DNA from: Ignavibacteria bacterium
GTDB lineage: Bacteria > Bacteroidota > Ignavibacteria > Tepidaquicellales > Tepidaquicellaceae
Direction of reading: 5' to 3'
Assembly (NCBI GenBank): GCA_016716125.1
Contig: JADJWZ010000016.1
Span: 28,059-92,058 of the forward strand
DNA: 64,000 nt
The position numbers and the translations under genes were made by a program. The notes under the pieces are model-generated. The model ran no database searches. It saw only the letters and a program-made list of their open reading frames with translations, and was not told the origin of the DNA. This document shows, in pieces, positions 18,190-26,736 of the stretch (positions are counted from its first letter, which is position 1; each line of letters starts with the position of its first letter).

Positions 18190-18711
18190 TCAGTGAAATT
18201 TTAATACAGGTTTTTCTTTTTCTTTGGATTCATCATGAATCTCAACATCCGGATCTTTCATATCAATAATGTTGCTCTTTGGTTTAAGCTCACCCATTTT
18301 ACTGTTACCGGAAAACTTACTTCCGCTTTCAGCAACAAGAATTTCAATGTTTGTATCGCCTTCGAGTACACCTGTTCTTTTAAGCTCAAGCTTATGAGCT
18401 TTAATATTTCCTTTTACAGTGCCGTAAATTGTTATATCAACTGCGTTAACATTTCCTTCGACAATTCCTTTCTCGCCAATAATGATTCCGCTTTCGCCAC
18501 GAAGATTTCCGACTACATGTCCGTCTATTTTCGTTGTGGATGGGGAGGAGAGATTTCCTTCAAATTTACAACCTTCGCTGATTAATGTTAAAACTTTATC
18601 CTGCGAAACAGTTGTCCTTGACACAGGTCTTGATTCTTCGACATATGAATTTTCTTTGGGATCCTGATCCTTTGATTTATTTCCGAACATGTCTTTTAAA
18701 TTAAAGTTCAT
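18190..18711 (-). CDS. Bactofilin (polymer-forming cytoskeletal protein)
   Basis: A 173-residue protein with a central bactofilin (DUF583) beta-helix at about 42-140, recognised from short beta repeats: TLISEGCKFEGNLSSP, TTKIDGHVVGNLRG, GIIIGEKGIVEGNVNAVDI, TIYGTVKGNIKAHKLEL, TGVLEGDTNIEILVAE. The flanks are charged, low-complexity and probably disordered. Bactofilins polymerise without nucleotide into membrane-associated filaments and help place envelope enzymes. There is no M23 peptidase neighbour, a frequent partner elsewhere. Single gene, convergent with the htrA-like gene. Confidence 0.93.
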   Translation of the reverse strand: MNFNLKDMFGNKSKDQDPKENSYVEESRPVSRTTVSQDKVLTLISEGCKFEGNLSSPSTTKIDGHVVGNLRGESGIIIGEKGIVEGNVNAVDITIYGTVKGNIKAHKLELKRTGVLEGDTNIEILVAESGSKFSGNSKMGELKPKSNIIDMKDPDVEIHDESKEKEKPVLKFH

Positions 18712-18934
18712 AAAATAGGGTTGATTTGAATAGATACAAATTAATGATTTTAATATAAAAACTCAATACTTGAAAACTAACTGCAGGGAAATTTATCTGA
18801 TAAAAAATTATAATACAGTATGATATAAAAATTATATTTCTGTTAATAAAATATTTTTAAAGGACTAATTAATTATGCATTTAGACCTGTTTAGTTTAAA
18901 TTGAAACTTCTTTTTAATAACACTATTTTTGAAC

Positions 18935-20332
18935 ATGTTTAATAAAGTTGATGCTGAGGTAATTGAATCTCTGAAAAATATCTCAGGAAGTGATAATGTA
19001 TTTTGCGATAATGAAAATCTTGATCTGTATTCAAGGGATTACACAGAAAACCTTTCATATTATCCTGAAGTTATCGTAAAGCCCGCTAATGCTCAGGAGG
19101 TTTCGGAAATACTTATTCTTGCAAATAAAAAATCGATCCCGGTAGTGCCGAGAGGCGGCGGTACGGGACTTTCCGGCGGAGCATTGCCTCTATACGGCGG
19201 GATTTGTCTTTCCATGGAAAGATTCCGGAAAATAATTGAAATAGACGCTGAGAACTGTCAGGCGACTGCAGAGCCCGGAGTGATCACTCAGGTGTTTCAG
19301 GAAAAATGCGAAGAGTATGGTTTGTATTATCCGCCGGATCCGTCTTCAAAAGGAAGTTCTTTCCTAGGAGGAAATCTCGCTGAATGCGCAGGCGGTCCAA
19401 GAGCGGTTAAATACGGAGTTACCAAAGACTATGTACTCGGACTTGAAGCTGTATTGCCGACCGGTGAAATAATAAATACCGGCGCGAAAGTACTGAAGAA
19501 TGTTTCGGGTTATAACCTGACACAGTTATTGATCGGCAGCGAAGGTACGCTCGGAATAATTACTAAAATTTATTTCAAACTTATCTCCCTTCCGAAATTC
19601 AGAAAAGTCATACTTGTTGCATTTAACAGCATAGAGGATTCCGCTAAGACTGTTTCAAAAATCTTTCATTCGGGAATAACGCCTTCAGCGCTTGAGCTCA
19701 TGGAAAAGTCAGCGATCAAAGCTGCGGAAAATCAACTTGGCAAAAAATTTCCTAACTCCGACGCAGAAGCTCAGCTTCTTATAGAGGTGGATGGAAATTA
19801 TGAAGATACTCTTGACAGGGATATTGAAAGAATTGCAGAAACGGTAACTGAGTGCGGAGCTTATGATATTATTTTTGCAGAAGATAATCAGAAGATGAAT
19901 GAAATCTGGGCGCTCAGAAGATGTATCGGCGAAGCTGTGAAATCCATTTCAGAATATAAAGAAGAAGATACTGTCGTACCGAGAGCAAAAATTCCTGAAC
20001 TGATAAACGGCGTTAAAAGAATTTCCGGTAAATACGGGATCACTACCATTTGCTATGGTCATGCCGGAGACGGAAATGTGCATGTGAATATTCTTAAGGA
20101 TAAAATGGACGGGAAAGAATGGGAGGAAAATCTTGATACCGCTATCAGGGAAATATTTAAACTTACCGTTTCGCTTGGCGGAACAATTTCCGGCGAGCAC
20201 GGAATTGGTTATTCACAAAAAACATATCTTCCAATTGCGATTGGCGAGACCGAGCTTACTCTTATGAAGAATATAAAAAAAACAATGGATCCGAATAATA
20301 TTATGAACCCGGGAAAAATTTTTGCCGATTAA
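18935..20332 (+). CDS. FAD-linked oxidase, GlcD/D-lactate dehydrogenase-like
   Basis: A 465-residue flavoenzyme of the vanillyl-alcohol oxidase type. The N-terminal FAD-binding part has IPVVPRGGGTGLSGGALP (about 70-85), PGVITQVFQEKCEEYGLYYPPDPSS and GGNLAECAGGPRAVKYGVTKDYVLGLE. The C-terminal cap ends with GHAGDGNVHVNI and SGEHGIGYSQKTYL, typical of the glycolate oxidase GlcD subunit and D-lactate dehydrogenases. The acceptor and the exact 2-hydroxy acid are not determined; no GlcE/GlcF or iron-sulfur subunit is adjacent. TTG at 18929 would add two residues; the ATG at 18935 is preferred. A thioesterase gene follows 12 bp downstream. Confidence 0.92.
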   Translation: MFNKVDAEVIESLKNISGSDNVFCDNENLDLYSRDYTENLSYYPEVIVKPANAQEVSEILILANKKSIPVVPRGGGTGLSGGALPLYGGICLSMERFRKIIEIDAENCQATAEPGVITQVFQEKCEEYGLYYPPDPSSKGSSFLGGNLAECAGGPRAVKYGVTKDYVLGLEAVLPTGEIINTGAKVLKNVSGYNLTQLLIGSEGTLGIITKIYFKLISLPKFRKVILVAFNSIEDSAKTVSKIFHSGITPSALELMEKSAIKAAENQLGKKFPNSDAEAQLLIEVDGNYEDTLDRDIERIAETVTECGAYDIIFAEDNQKMNEIWALRRCIGEAVKSISEYKEEDTVVPRAKIPELINGVKRISGKYGITTICYGHAGDGNVHVNILKDKMDGKEWEENLDTAIREIFKLTVSLGGTISGEHGIGYSQKTYLPIAIGETELTLMKNIKKTMDPNNIMNPGKIFAD

Positions 20333-20344
20333 TATAATCTGATC

Positions 20345-20746
20345 ATGATTAAGAGTGTTACTGAATACCGTGTACTGTATGCTCATACTGATAAAATGGG
20401 AGTTGTAAACAATGTAAGATATCTGGAATACTTTGAAGCCGGCAGAAATGACTTTCTCAGAAAACTTGGATTCCCTTACACGGAACTTGAAAAAATTAAT
20501 ACCGGGCTTCCTGTTATTGAGGCACATTTGGATTTTATTTCTTCTGCAAAATATGATGACGTGATCAGTATAAATACTTTCCTGAATAAATTACCAACAG
20601 TAAGATTCACGATAGATTATAAAATTTACTGCGGTGAGATGCTGATCGTTTCAGGATATACTGTTCATGCATTTGTTAATCTCGAAAAAATGAAACCGGT
20701 AAGACCGCCGGAAATTTTTATAGAAATATTAAAAAGAAGTTTTTAA
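20345..20746 (+). CDS. Acyl-CoA thioesterase, 4-hydroxybenzoyl-CoA thioesterase (YbgC-like) family
   Basis: A 133-residue single hot-dog domain protein. The N-terminal motif YAHTDKMGVVNNVRYLEYFEAGR carries the family Asp (in HTDKMG) and the YLEYFE helix. Length is normal for the YbgC/FcbC family, which hydrolyses acyl-CoA thioesters in the cytoplasm. It follows the GlcD-like gene by 12 bp and precedes nadC by 11 bp, so the three are probably co-transcribed, although no shared pathway is obvious. Substrate unknown. Confidence 0.9.
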   Translation: MIKSVTEYRVLYAHTDKMGVVNNVRYLEYFEAGRNDFLRKLGFPYTELEKINTGLPVIEAHLDFISSAKYDDVISINTFLNKLPTVRFTIDYKIYCGEMLIVSGYTVHAFVNLEKMKPVRPPEIFIEILKRSF

Positions 20747-20757
20747 TAATAAAGCGA

Positions 20758-21635
20758 ATGAATAATAAACCCGGATTTTACAGAAATTTCAATTTAAAAA
20801 AAGCAGTAAAGCTGATAGAACTTTCACTGAAAGAAGATATCGGAAAAGGGGATGCTACATCTGAGCTTTTGATCAGTAAGGATTCCGTTTCATCTGCGGA
20901 GATACTTGTAAAGGAAAACGGAATAGCAGCCGGACTGAATATATTTTGCATGGTATTTTATCTGATTGATAAAAATGTTAAAGCCGGATTCACTTTAAAG
21001 GAAGGCGAAAAGTTCAAAAAAAATTCAGTCATAGGATTTGTAAAAGGGAAAACAACTTCACTATTAAAATGTGAAAGAGTTGCGCTGAATATACTTCAGC
21101 GGATGTGCGGCATTGCAACAAACGCGGACAGGATGGTGAGACTTCTGGACAATGAAAAAATAAAGATAATTGATACAAGAAAAACCACGCCAAATTTCAG
21201 ACTGTTTGAAAAACTCGCAGTCAGAATCGGAGGAGCTGAAAATCACAGGTCAGGGCTTTATGACATGATACTGATTAAAGATAATCATATTGAAGCCTGC
21301 GGCGGAATAGAAAAACGATTATGAAGATTGAAAAGTCAGATAAATTTAAAGATCTTAAAAAAGAAATTGAAGTAAAGGATCTGAAGGAATTAGAGATAGT
21401 GCTTAAGTCAGATACAAAAAAGATTAACAGGATCATGCTGGATAATTTTAGTTTAAAGGATGTAGCGGCTGCCGTTAAAATGAATGGCGGAAGATATGAG
21501 ATTGAAGTATCAGGCGGAATAAATGAAAGTAACATCAGAGATTACAGAAAACTTACGGGAATAAATTATATCTCAATGGGTTCGCTGACTCATTCTTCAA
21601 AATCTCTGGATATCTCGTTTAATTTTATTACTTGA
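20758..21635 (+). pseudogene. nadC: Nicotinate-nucleotide pyrophosphorylase (NadC), split by a frameshift
   Basis: Two overlapping frames together give a normal NadC of about 290 residues, the enzyme that joins quinolinate and PRPP in NAD synthesis. The first frame (20758-21324, 188 codons) has SLKEDIGKGDATSELL, ALNILQRMCGIAT, DTRKTTPNFRLFEKLAVRIGG and LIKDNHIEACGG. The second (21321-21635, 104 codons) continues with IEVKDLKELEIVLK, RIMLDNFSL and EVSGGINESNIRDY. The break is at GAAAAACG near 21310-21317. One more A in that tract would restore a single frame, so a one-base loss (real or a sequencing error) is the simplest reading. The first frame stops in TGA that overlaps an ATG (ATGA at 21321-21324), so translational coupling of two halves is possible. 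No canonical -1 slippery heptamer fits. No nadA or nadB is adjacent. Confidence 0.85.
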
Positions 21636-21691
21636 AAATCTACATTGATAATCATAAATTTGGAAAATTTTTTTAACTAAACCAAACTACT

Positions 21692-22192
21692 ATGTCTAAT
21701 CTTACCAACCGGTTCGGATTTATATTTGCTCTTTTAGTTTCTGCGGTTATATTGTTTGCATGCGGAGATAAAAAAGAGTCTGAAGTTACAAAGGAAAGTA
21801 CGAAAGAAGAAACCAGTTCGAAAAATACTAAAGAGGAAACCAAGTCATCATCCGGCGCTAACCAGCTTTATTTTGTAGAGGAATATTCTAAAGAAGGTCA
21901 GGAAATCGGTAAAAGCGAGAAATTTTTTATCGGAAACAAAGGCGGTTACATAACTGCAATGCTTAAAACTTCATCTCCGATCGGAGTAGGAAGCGTTGAT
22001 GTCCGACTTGAAAGAGAATCTCTTGACGGAACAGAGATAATTGACACAAAGCCATATGATGTTTTTCCGGATAAAAGTTATTTCTTTTTTGACAAAATTA
22101 CTTTTTACAAGCCGGGAGATTATACTGTAACAGTGTTCAAAAAAGACGGTTCTCCGATCGCTACAGGTAAAGTTAGAATCGATTTAAAATAA
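21692..22192 (+). CDS. Exported lipoprotein, first of three tandem paralogues, function unknown
   Basis: A 166-residue predicted lipoprotein: hydrophobic signal (FIFALLVSAVILFACG) with lipobox LFAC, then a Ser/Lys/Glu-rich linker (about 27-55) that may span the periplasm or tether it. A compact beta-rich domain follows: LYFVEEYSKEGQEIGKS, GGYITAMLKTSSPIGVGSVDVRLE, SYFFFDKITFYKPGDYTVTVFKKDGSPIA. The same domain makes up the next two genes (22220 and 22663), with spacers of 27 and 17 bp, so all three are likely one transcript ending at the terminator at 23097. I do not recognise the family. Confidence 0.8.
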   Translation: MSNLTNRFGFIFALLVSAVILFACGDKKESEVTKESTKEETSSKNTKEETKSSSGANQLYFVEEYSKEGQEIGKSEKFFIGNKGGYITAMLKTSSPIGVGSVDVRLERESLDGTEIIDTKPYDVFPDKSYFFFDKITFYKPGDYTVTVFKKDGSPIATGKVRIDLK

Positions 22193-22219
22193 TTATTCAT
22201 TAAATTAAAAAATTAAAAA

Positions 22220-22645
22220 ATGAAACTTTTAAAACCCTTGTTTTTTATTTTTGCTCTGACAGTTTTACTTTCCGTGAAATCAGAAGTGTTCGCACAGCAA
22301 TATCCCGTGTTGTATTTCTGTGAATCTTACGGTGATAACGGAGAAATAGGAGTCAGTGACAGGTTTACAACTGGTTATCTTACTGTTATGGTTAAAGCTG
22401 ACGGTCCTCTCGGCTTGAGAGATTGTTCGATTCAGTTGGATAAATACGACAGGACCACGGGTACATTCAGCTATTATAAGAAATTTCCTTATGTCGTAAC
22501 TCCTGATATGAAATATGTTTATTTTGCAAAAAATGATGAGAGTGATATGAGCTTCGAAGATCCGGGTATTTACCGGGTTTTTCTGTTAGACCATAACGGA
22601 AGAACAGTAGCAAGCAGCCTTGTAGAAATTATTTCTAAATATTAA
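22220..22645 (+). CDS. Exported small protein, second of three tandem paralogues, function unknown
   Basis: A 141-residue protein with a cleavable signal peptide (MKLLKPLFFIFALTVLLSV...VFAQ) and a single domain related to its two neighbours: VLYFCESYGDNGEIGVSDRF, YLTVMVKADGPLGLRDCSIQLDKYD, MKYVYFAKND, EDPGIYRVFLLDHNGRTVAS. Unlike the first paralogue it has no lipobox and no linker, so it should be a soluble periplasmic or secreted protein. Two cysteines (in YFCESY and DCSI) could form a disulfide. Not a recognised family. Confidence 0.8.
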   Translation: MKLLKPLFFIFALTVLLSVKSEVFAQQYPVLYFCESYGDNGEIGVSDRFTTGYLTVMVKADGPLGLRDCSIQLDKYDRTTGTFSYYKKFPYVVTPDMKYVYFAKNDESDMSFEDPGIYRVFLLDHNGRTVASSLVEIISKY

Positions 22646-22662
22646 TTAAAGCAGATAAAATT

Positions 22663-23073
22663 ATGCTAAAAAGAATTTTTTTTATAGCTGCTTTTCTGAT
22701 TATATCTGCAGTTTCCGGAAGTTATAATTCAGCAAGTTCACAGACTCTGTATTTTTGTGAAGATGTTGACAGTGAAGGATATGCAATATCCGAAAGCTCG
22801 GTCTTTAACATTAGTTCAAAGGGAGGTTTCTTAAAATTCCTTACGAGACTTCCTTATAGTATCGGAACTACTTCAGTCAGTTATGAAATTTTCCTTGTAG
22901 ATACCGAAGGAAATGAAAAATATGAATCCACTATTTATCAGGATGTGGAAAAAAGCTGGACATGGTTTTGGAAGGAAGTAACTTTCTATAATGCCGGAAG
23001 ATATAATATTTATGTTTATGACGGAGACAAGAATTTCTTAACGTCTTCTCAGATAAGAATTCAATATTATTGA
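22663..23073 (+). CDS. Exported small protein, third of three tandem paralogues, function unknown
   Basis: A 136-residue protein with a signal peptide (MLKRIFFIAAFLIISAVSGS) and the same domain as the two preceding genes: LYFCEDVDSEGYAISESSVF, GGFLKFLTRLPYSIGTTSVSYEIFLVD, SWTWFWKEVTFYNAGRYNIYVYDGDKNF. The shared core is LYF-[VC]-E, then a GG-x-[IL]-x-x-[ML]-[LV]-K/T block, then a G-x-Y-x-[VI]-x-[VL] strand. It ends the cluster before the terminator at 23097. Function unknown. Confidence 0.8.
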   Translation: MLKRIFFIAAFLIISAVSGSYNSASSQTLYFCEDVDSEGYAISESSVFNISSKGGFLKFLTRLPYSIGTTSVSYEIFLVDTEGNEKYESTIYQDVEKSWTWFWKEVTFYNAGRYNIYVYDGDKNFLTSSQIRIQYY

Positions 23074-23096
23074 TTTAAATAAATAATTCTTTAATT

Positions 23097-23132
23097 AAGG
23101 TTATTCCGTTGCGCGGAATAACCTTTCTTATT
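23097..23132 (+). terminator. Rho-independent terminator after the three-paralogue cluster
   Basis: The 12-bp stem AAGGTTATTCCG/CGGAATAACCTT with a 5-nt loop is followed by TCTTATTTTT, 24 bp after the stop of the third paralogue. Confidence 0.88.
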
Positions 23133-23146
23133 TTTAAAGCCGTTAT

Positions 23147-24583
23147 ATGATAGAAAAAATTAAGAGTCTTTCAAAGGATACGCTGATATACGGCGCTAAT
23201 ACTATTGTCGGAAGATTTCTTGGTTTTTTTCTCGTTCCTTTTTACACAAACAAATTCCTCCCTGAAGAATATGGTATAATTACTATTATCTATTCTTACA
23301 TTGCCATCCTAAATGTTTTTTTTTCTATCGGACTTGAATCCGGTTATATGAAATTTTACTCAACGCTTGAGGTCGGGTCAAAGAAAGAAAACTTTTCAAA
23401 TCCTTATTTTATTGTAATAGCAAATTCATTTTTCCTTTCGCTGCTGATCTATATTTTCGCTTACGAACTTACAGGCGTTTTTCAGGTGAACAGTGAATAC
23501 GCTTACCTGATAAGATATTCCGCACTGATATTATTCTTTGACACAATAGTCCTGATTCCTTTCGCATATCTGAGACTGAAAAACAGAGCTAAATCCTTTG
23601 CGGGAATTAAAATTATAAACATTACTCTGAACGTTGTTTTAAATGTTGTCCTTATTCTGTATTACAATTTTGGAATAGAAGCTGTTTTTATCAGTAATCT
23701 TATTTCATCCGCTGTTACTTTCTTAATGCTCTTACCTGTTTTAAAAAGCAATATTACATTTAAATTTAATAAAGACCTGATAAATGAACTCTTCAGGTTT
23801 TCAATACCTTATATACCGGCAGGCATAGCGGCAAATTTAGTTCAGATCATTGACAGGCCAATTTTGAAATATCTTACGAATGACGAGACGGTCGGTATTT
23901 ACACGGCAAATTACAAACTCGGGATTTTTATGATGCTCATAGTATCAATGTTTGAATTCGCCTGGAGACCGTTCTTTCTTAATAATGCAAAAGAACCGGA
24001 TGCAAAAAGAATTTTCTCAAAAGTGCTTACAATGTTTGCAGCATTTTCATCGATAGTATTTTTAATTTTAACGGTGTTCATTGAAAACATTGTAAAGATG
24101 GAACTGCCGTTCGGATCATACTTAATAGGAAAGGCGTACTGGTCAGGTCTTGAGATAGTGCCTGTAATACTTTTCGGATATCTTCTTTACGGAATGTATA
24201 TAAACTTCATGGCTGGAATTTATATAGAAAAAAAGACAAAGTATCTCCCGCTGATCACGGGACTCGGAGCAGCTGTAAATGTAATTTCAAATTTCATACT
24301 TATACCTGAATATTCATATATGGGCGCGGCAATATCCACATTGATAAGTTATTTAGTAATGACAGCGGGTATCTATATCGTGTCACAGAAATATTACAGG
24401 ATAAATTATGAATATAAAAAACTATTGACCATTTTTCTTATCTTACTTCCTCTGACAGGATTATATTTTTATGTAAGCGGTCAGTATAATCTCAGCTGGT
24501 ATATTAAATTATTATTCCCCTTAGCGTTTATTGTCATGATTTACTTTTCAGGGATTCTGAATTTAAAATCATTAAAAGAATAG
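23147..24583 (+). CDS. Polysaccharide biosynthesis flippase (Wzx/RfbX-like, MOP superfamily)
   Basis: A 478-residue integral membrane protein with about 12-14 hydrophobic segments. The N-terminus (LSKDTLIYGANTIVGRFLGFFLVPFYTNKFLPEEYGIITI) has the pattern of MOP-superfamily exporters, and the middle has FSIPYIPAGIAANLVQIIDRPILKYL and VGIYTANYKLGIFM. Such proteins flip lipid-linked oligosaccharides across the inner membrane for O-antigen, capsule or exopolysaccharide. No glycosyltransferases are next to it, so the sugar is unknown. It is separated from the upstream cluster by a terminator, and lexA follows after a 158-bp gap. Confidence 0.9.
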   Translation: MIEKIKSLSKDTLIYGANTIVGRFLGFFLVPFYTNKFLPEEYGIITIIYSYIAILNVFFSIGLESGYMKFYSTLEVGSKKENFSNPYFIVIANSFFLSLLIYIFAYELTGVFQVNSEYAYLIRYSALILFFDTIVLIPFAYLRLKNRAKSFAGIKIINITLNVVLNVVLILYYNFGIEAVFISNLISSAVTFLMLLPVLKSNITFKFNKDLINELFRFSIPYIPAGIAANLVQIIDRPILKYLTNDETVGIYTANYKLGIFMMLIVSMFEFAWRPFFLNNAKEPDAKRIFSKVLTMFAAFSSIVFLILTVFIENIVKMELPFGSYLIGKAYWSGLEIVPVILFGYLLYGMYINFMAGIYIEKKTKYLPLITGLGAAVNVISNFILIPEYSYMGAAISTLISYLVMTAGIYIVSQKYYRINYEYKKLLTIFLILLPLTGLYFYVSGQYNLSWYIKLLFPLAFIVMIYFSGILNLKSLKE

Positions 24584-24734
24584 AACGGGATAATTTTATG
24601 CTGAATAAAATCTGAGTTACTGTCTCAGACGAATATATTTATTAATCTAATTTCAGATATTTATACCCTATCTTGAATACCACCTTCAGCTATACCTGAA
24701 AATTATATTGACACTATTAATTATTTATGCCATA

Positions 24735-24754
24735 TTAATCTATGCATAAATTAA
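24735..24754. promoter_or_regulatory. Near-perfect palindrome over the lexA start codon, candidate operator
   Basis: The half-sites TTAATCTATG and CATAAATTAA form a 20-bp palindrome with a single mismatched pair, centred just after the lexA ATG at 24742. A possible sigma-70-like promoter (TTGACA at 24708-24713, 17-bp spacer, CATATT at 24731-24736) overlaps it. A position over promoter and start would suit autorepression, but the site is AT-rich and no second copy was found near a known SOS gene here. Confidence 0.4.
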
Positions 24755-25368
24755 CTACAAAACAGAAAAAGATCCTTGAGTTCATAGAGAAACATGGTGA
24801 TGAATTTTCATACCCTCCTACATTAAAAGAGATAGGGGAGAAGTTTAACGTCACAATCGGCACAATACAGGATCACATCAAAGCTCTTCAGAGCAAGGAC
24901 TACCTTGAAAGAAGAAAGGACATAGCCCGCGGATTTAAATTAATTAAATCAGAAGAAGAGAATAATATCGACAGACTGAGATCCGGGTTAAATATTATTC
25001 CTTTATATGGTAACGTCGCTGCAGGTGAGCCGATATTTGCAGATGATAATGTACAGGGTTATGTAACTATGGAAAAAAACGGCAAAGGGCATAAAATACA
25101 TTTTGCTCTGAAGGTAAAAGGTGACAGTATGATAGATTCCGGAATTTATGACGGGGATATTGTGATCGTGAGAAAACAGGACAGCGCAGAGGACGGTGAT
25201 ATAGTGATCGCGCTGCTTGAGGACGAAGCAACCGTAAAGACTTTGCGAAACAGAAGGATCAAAGCTTATCTTGAAGCTTCTAATTCAAGATATAAATCCA
25301 TTATAAATAAACCTTTTAAAATAATCGGTAAAGTGATTGAGTTAAGAAGAGAATACAGTGTGATTTAA
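24742..25368 (+). CDS. lexA: LexA repressor
   Basis: A 208-residue LexA, the SOS repressor that cleaves itself when RecA filaments form. The N-terminal winged helix-turn-helix is at 1-68 (TTKQKKILEFIEKHG, PPTLKEIGEKFNVTIGTIQDHIKALQSKDYLER). The S24 peptidase part has the cleavage site A94-G95 (NVAAGEP), catalytic S129 (KGDSMIDSG) and K166 (DEATVKTL). All catalytic residues are in place and length is normal. No Shine-Dalgarno sequence precedes the ATG. If the TTGACA/CATATT promoter candidate is right, the mRNA would be nearly leaderless. The gene is convergent with purB, with only 3 bp between the stops and no terminator. Confidence 0.97.
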   Translation: MHKLTTKQKKILEFIEKHGDEFSYPPTLKEIGEKFNVTIGTIQDHIKALQSKDYLERRKDIARGFKLIKSEEENNIDRLRSGLNIIPLYGNVAAGEPIFADDNVQGYVTMEKNGKGHKIHFALKVKGDSMIDSGIYDGDIVIVRKQDSAEDGDIVIALLEDEATVKTLRNRRIKAYLEASNSRYKSIINKPFKIIGKVIELRREYSVI

Positions 25369-25371
25369 GTT

Positions 25372-26664
25372 CTATAATCCGGTTCTTTTAAAAATATAAT
25401 CAATGCTTTTGTGAGATTTACTGTAATCAAATAATTCTTCAAGCTCTTTTGTGTTCAGATATTTTGTTACTTCCTTATCTTCTTTAAGTAAATTCAAAAA
25501 ATTCTTTTTCTCTTTCCAGCATTTCATCGCTGCGGTCTGAACTATTTTATAAGCCTGCTCGCGTTTCATTTTTTTATCAATCAGTCTGAGTAAAACAGTC
25601 TGAGAGAAAACCAGTCCGTTCGTCAGTTCGAGATTCCTGTTTATATTTTCTTTATTTATTACCAGTGTTTCAATTATTTTTTTAAACTGATGCAGCATGT
25701 AATCCATTAAAATCGTCGAGTCAGGTATAATAACTCTCTCTACCGATGAGTGACTGATATCGCGTTCATGCCATAAAGGAATATTTTCAAAAGCAGCGAC
25801 TGCATTACCGCGGAAAATCCTTGCCATTCCGGATAAGCGTTCGCAGGTAATCGGATTTTTCTTATGCGGCATTGCAGAAGAGCCTTTTTGACCTGAAGAA
25901 AAATACTCCTCCAGTTCGAGAGTCTCTGTCTTTTGCAAATGTCTTATCTCGGTTGTGAATTTTTCAATTGATGATGCGATAATGGCAAGAGTTGACATAT
26001 ATTCGGCATGCCTGTCTCTCTGAAGTATCTGTGTTGAAATTTTAGTTGTTTTCAATCCGAGTTTTTTACAGACAAACTGCTCAACCTTCGGAGAAATATG
26101 CTCATAAGTTCCTACTGCACCGGATATCTGACCTACCGAAATTACTTCAACAGCTCTTTTCCATCTCTCAATGTTCCTGTTCATTTCATCATACCAAAGC
26201 GCAAACTTAAGTCCGAGAGTAATCGGCTCAGCATGAACACCGTGCGTTCTCCCTATCATCGTCAGATACTTATATTTTTTTGCAATTGATGAAAGCGATT
26301 TGTTTACTGAAATTAATCCGCTTAGAATCATTTCACCAGCCTGTTTCATTTGAACTGATAAAGCGGTATCAATAACATCAGAGCTTGTCATACCCATATG
26401 AATAAATCTCGAATCCAGTCCCGTGTATTCTGCAACGTTTGTCAGGAAAGCAATCACGTCATGCTTTACTTTCTCTTCTATTTTGAGAATTTTTGTAGTG
26501 TTAAATTTTGCATGCTTCTTAATATGCTTCAGAGATTTTACCGGAACTTTCCCCAGCATAGACTGCGCTTCAGTTGCAAGTATTTCGATCTCAAGCCATA
26601 TCCTGAACTTGTTTTCATCAGACCAGATATCAGCCATTTCTTTTCTGGAATATCTTTGAATCAT
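25372..26664 (-). CDS. purB: Adenylosuccinate lyase
   Basis: A 430-residue PurB of the aspartase/fumarase superfamily, which removes fumarate in two steps of purine synthesis (SAICAR to AICAR and adenylosuccinate to AMP). Characteristic segments are MGMTSSDVIDTALSVQ, GRTHGVHAEPITLG with the catalytic His, and the signature GSSAMPHKKNPITCE with the mobile-loop Ser. Length matches the 430-residue bacterial form. The gene ends tail to tail with lexA. The PP2C phosphatase gene lies 72 bp upstream on the same strand. Confidence 0.97.
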   Translation of the reverse strand: MIQRYSRKEMADIWSDENKFRIWLEIEILATEAQSMLGKVPVKSLKHIKKHAKFNTTKILKIEEKVKHDVIAFLTNVAEYTGLDSRFIHMGMTSSDVIDTALSVQMKQAGEMILSGLISVNKSLSSIAKKYKYLTMIGRTHGVHAEPITLGLKFALWYDEMNRNIERWKRAVEVISVGQISGAVGTYEHISPKVEQFVCKKLGLKTTKISTQILQRDRHAEYMSTLAIIASSIEKFTTEIRHLQKTETLELEEYFSSGQKGSSAMPHKKNPITCERLSGMARIFRGNAVAAFENIPLWHERDISHSSVERVIIPDSTILMDYMLHQFKKIIETLVINKENINRNLELTNGLVFSQTVLLRLIDKKMKREQAYKIVQTAAMKCWKEKKNFLNLLKEDKEVTKYLNTKELEELFDYSKSHKSIDYIFKRTGL

Positions 26665-26736
26665 TATTAAAAATTATTTTGAAATTAAATTGATATAGGA
26701 GAAATATTTTACCGTAAACATTTGCAGTATAGAAAA

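Noticed and set aside
21310..21318. Programmed -1 frameshift site in nadC
   Set aside because: The A-tract does not fit a canonical slippery heptamer in the reading frame, and no stable downstream structure is obvious.
21321..21635. Possible separate small gene
   Set aside because: Its protein is the C-terminal third of NadC; it is reported as part of the split nadC.
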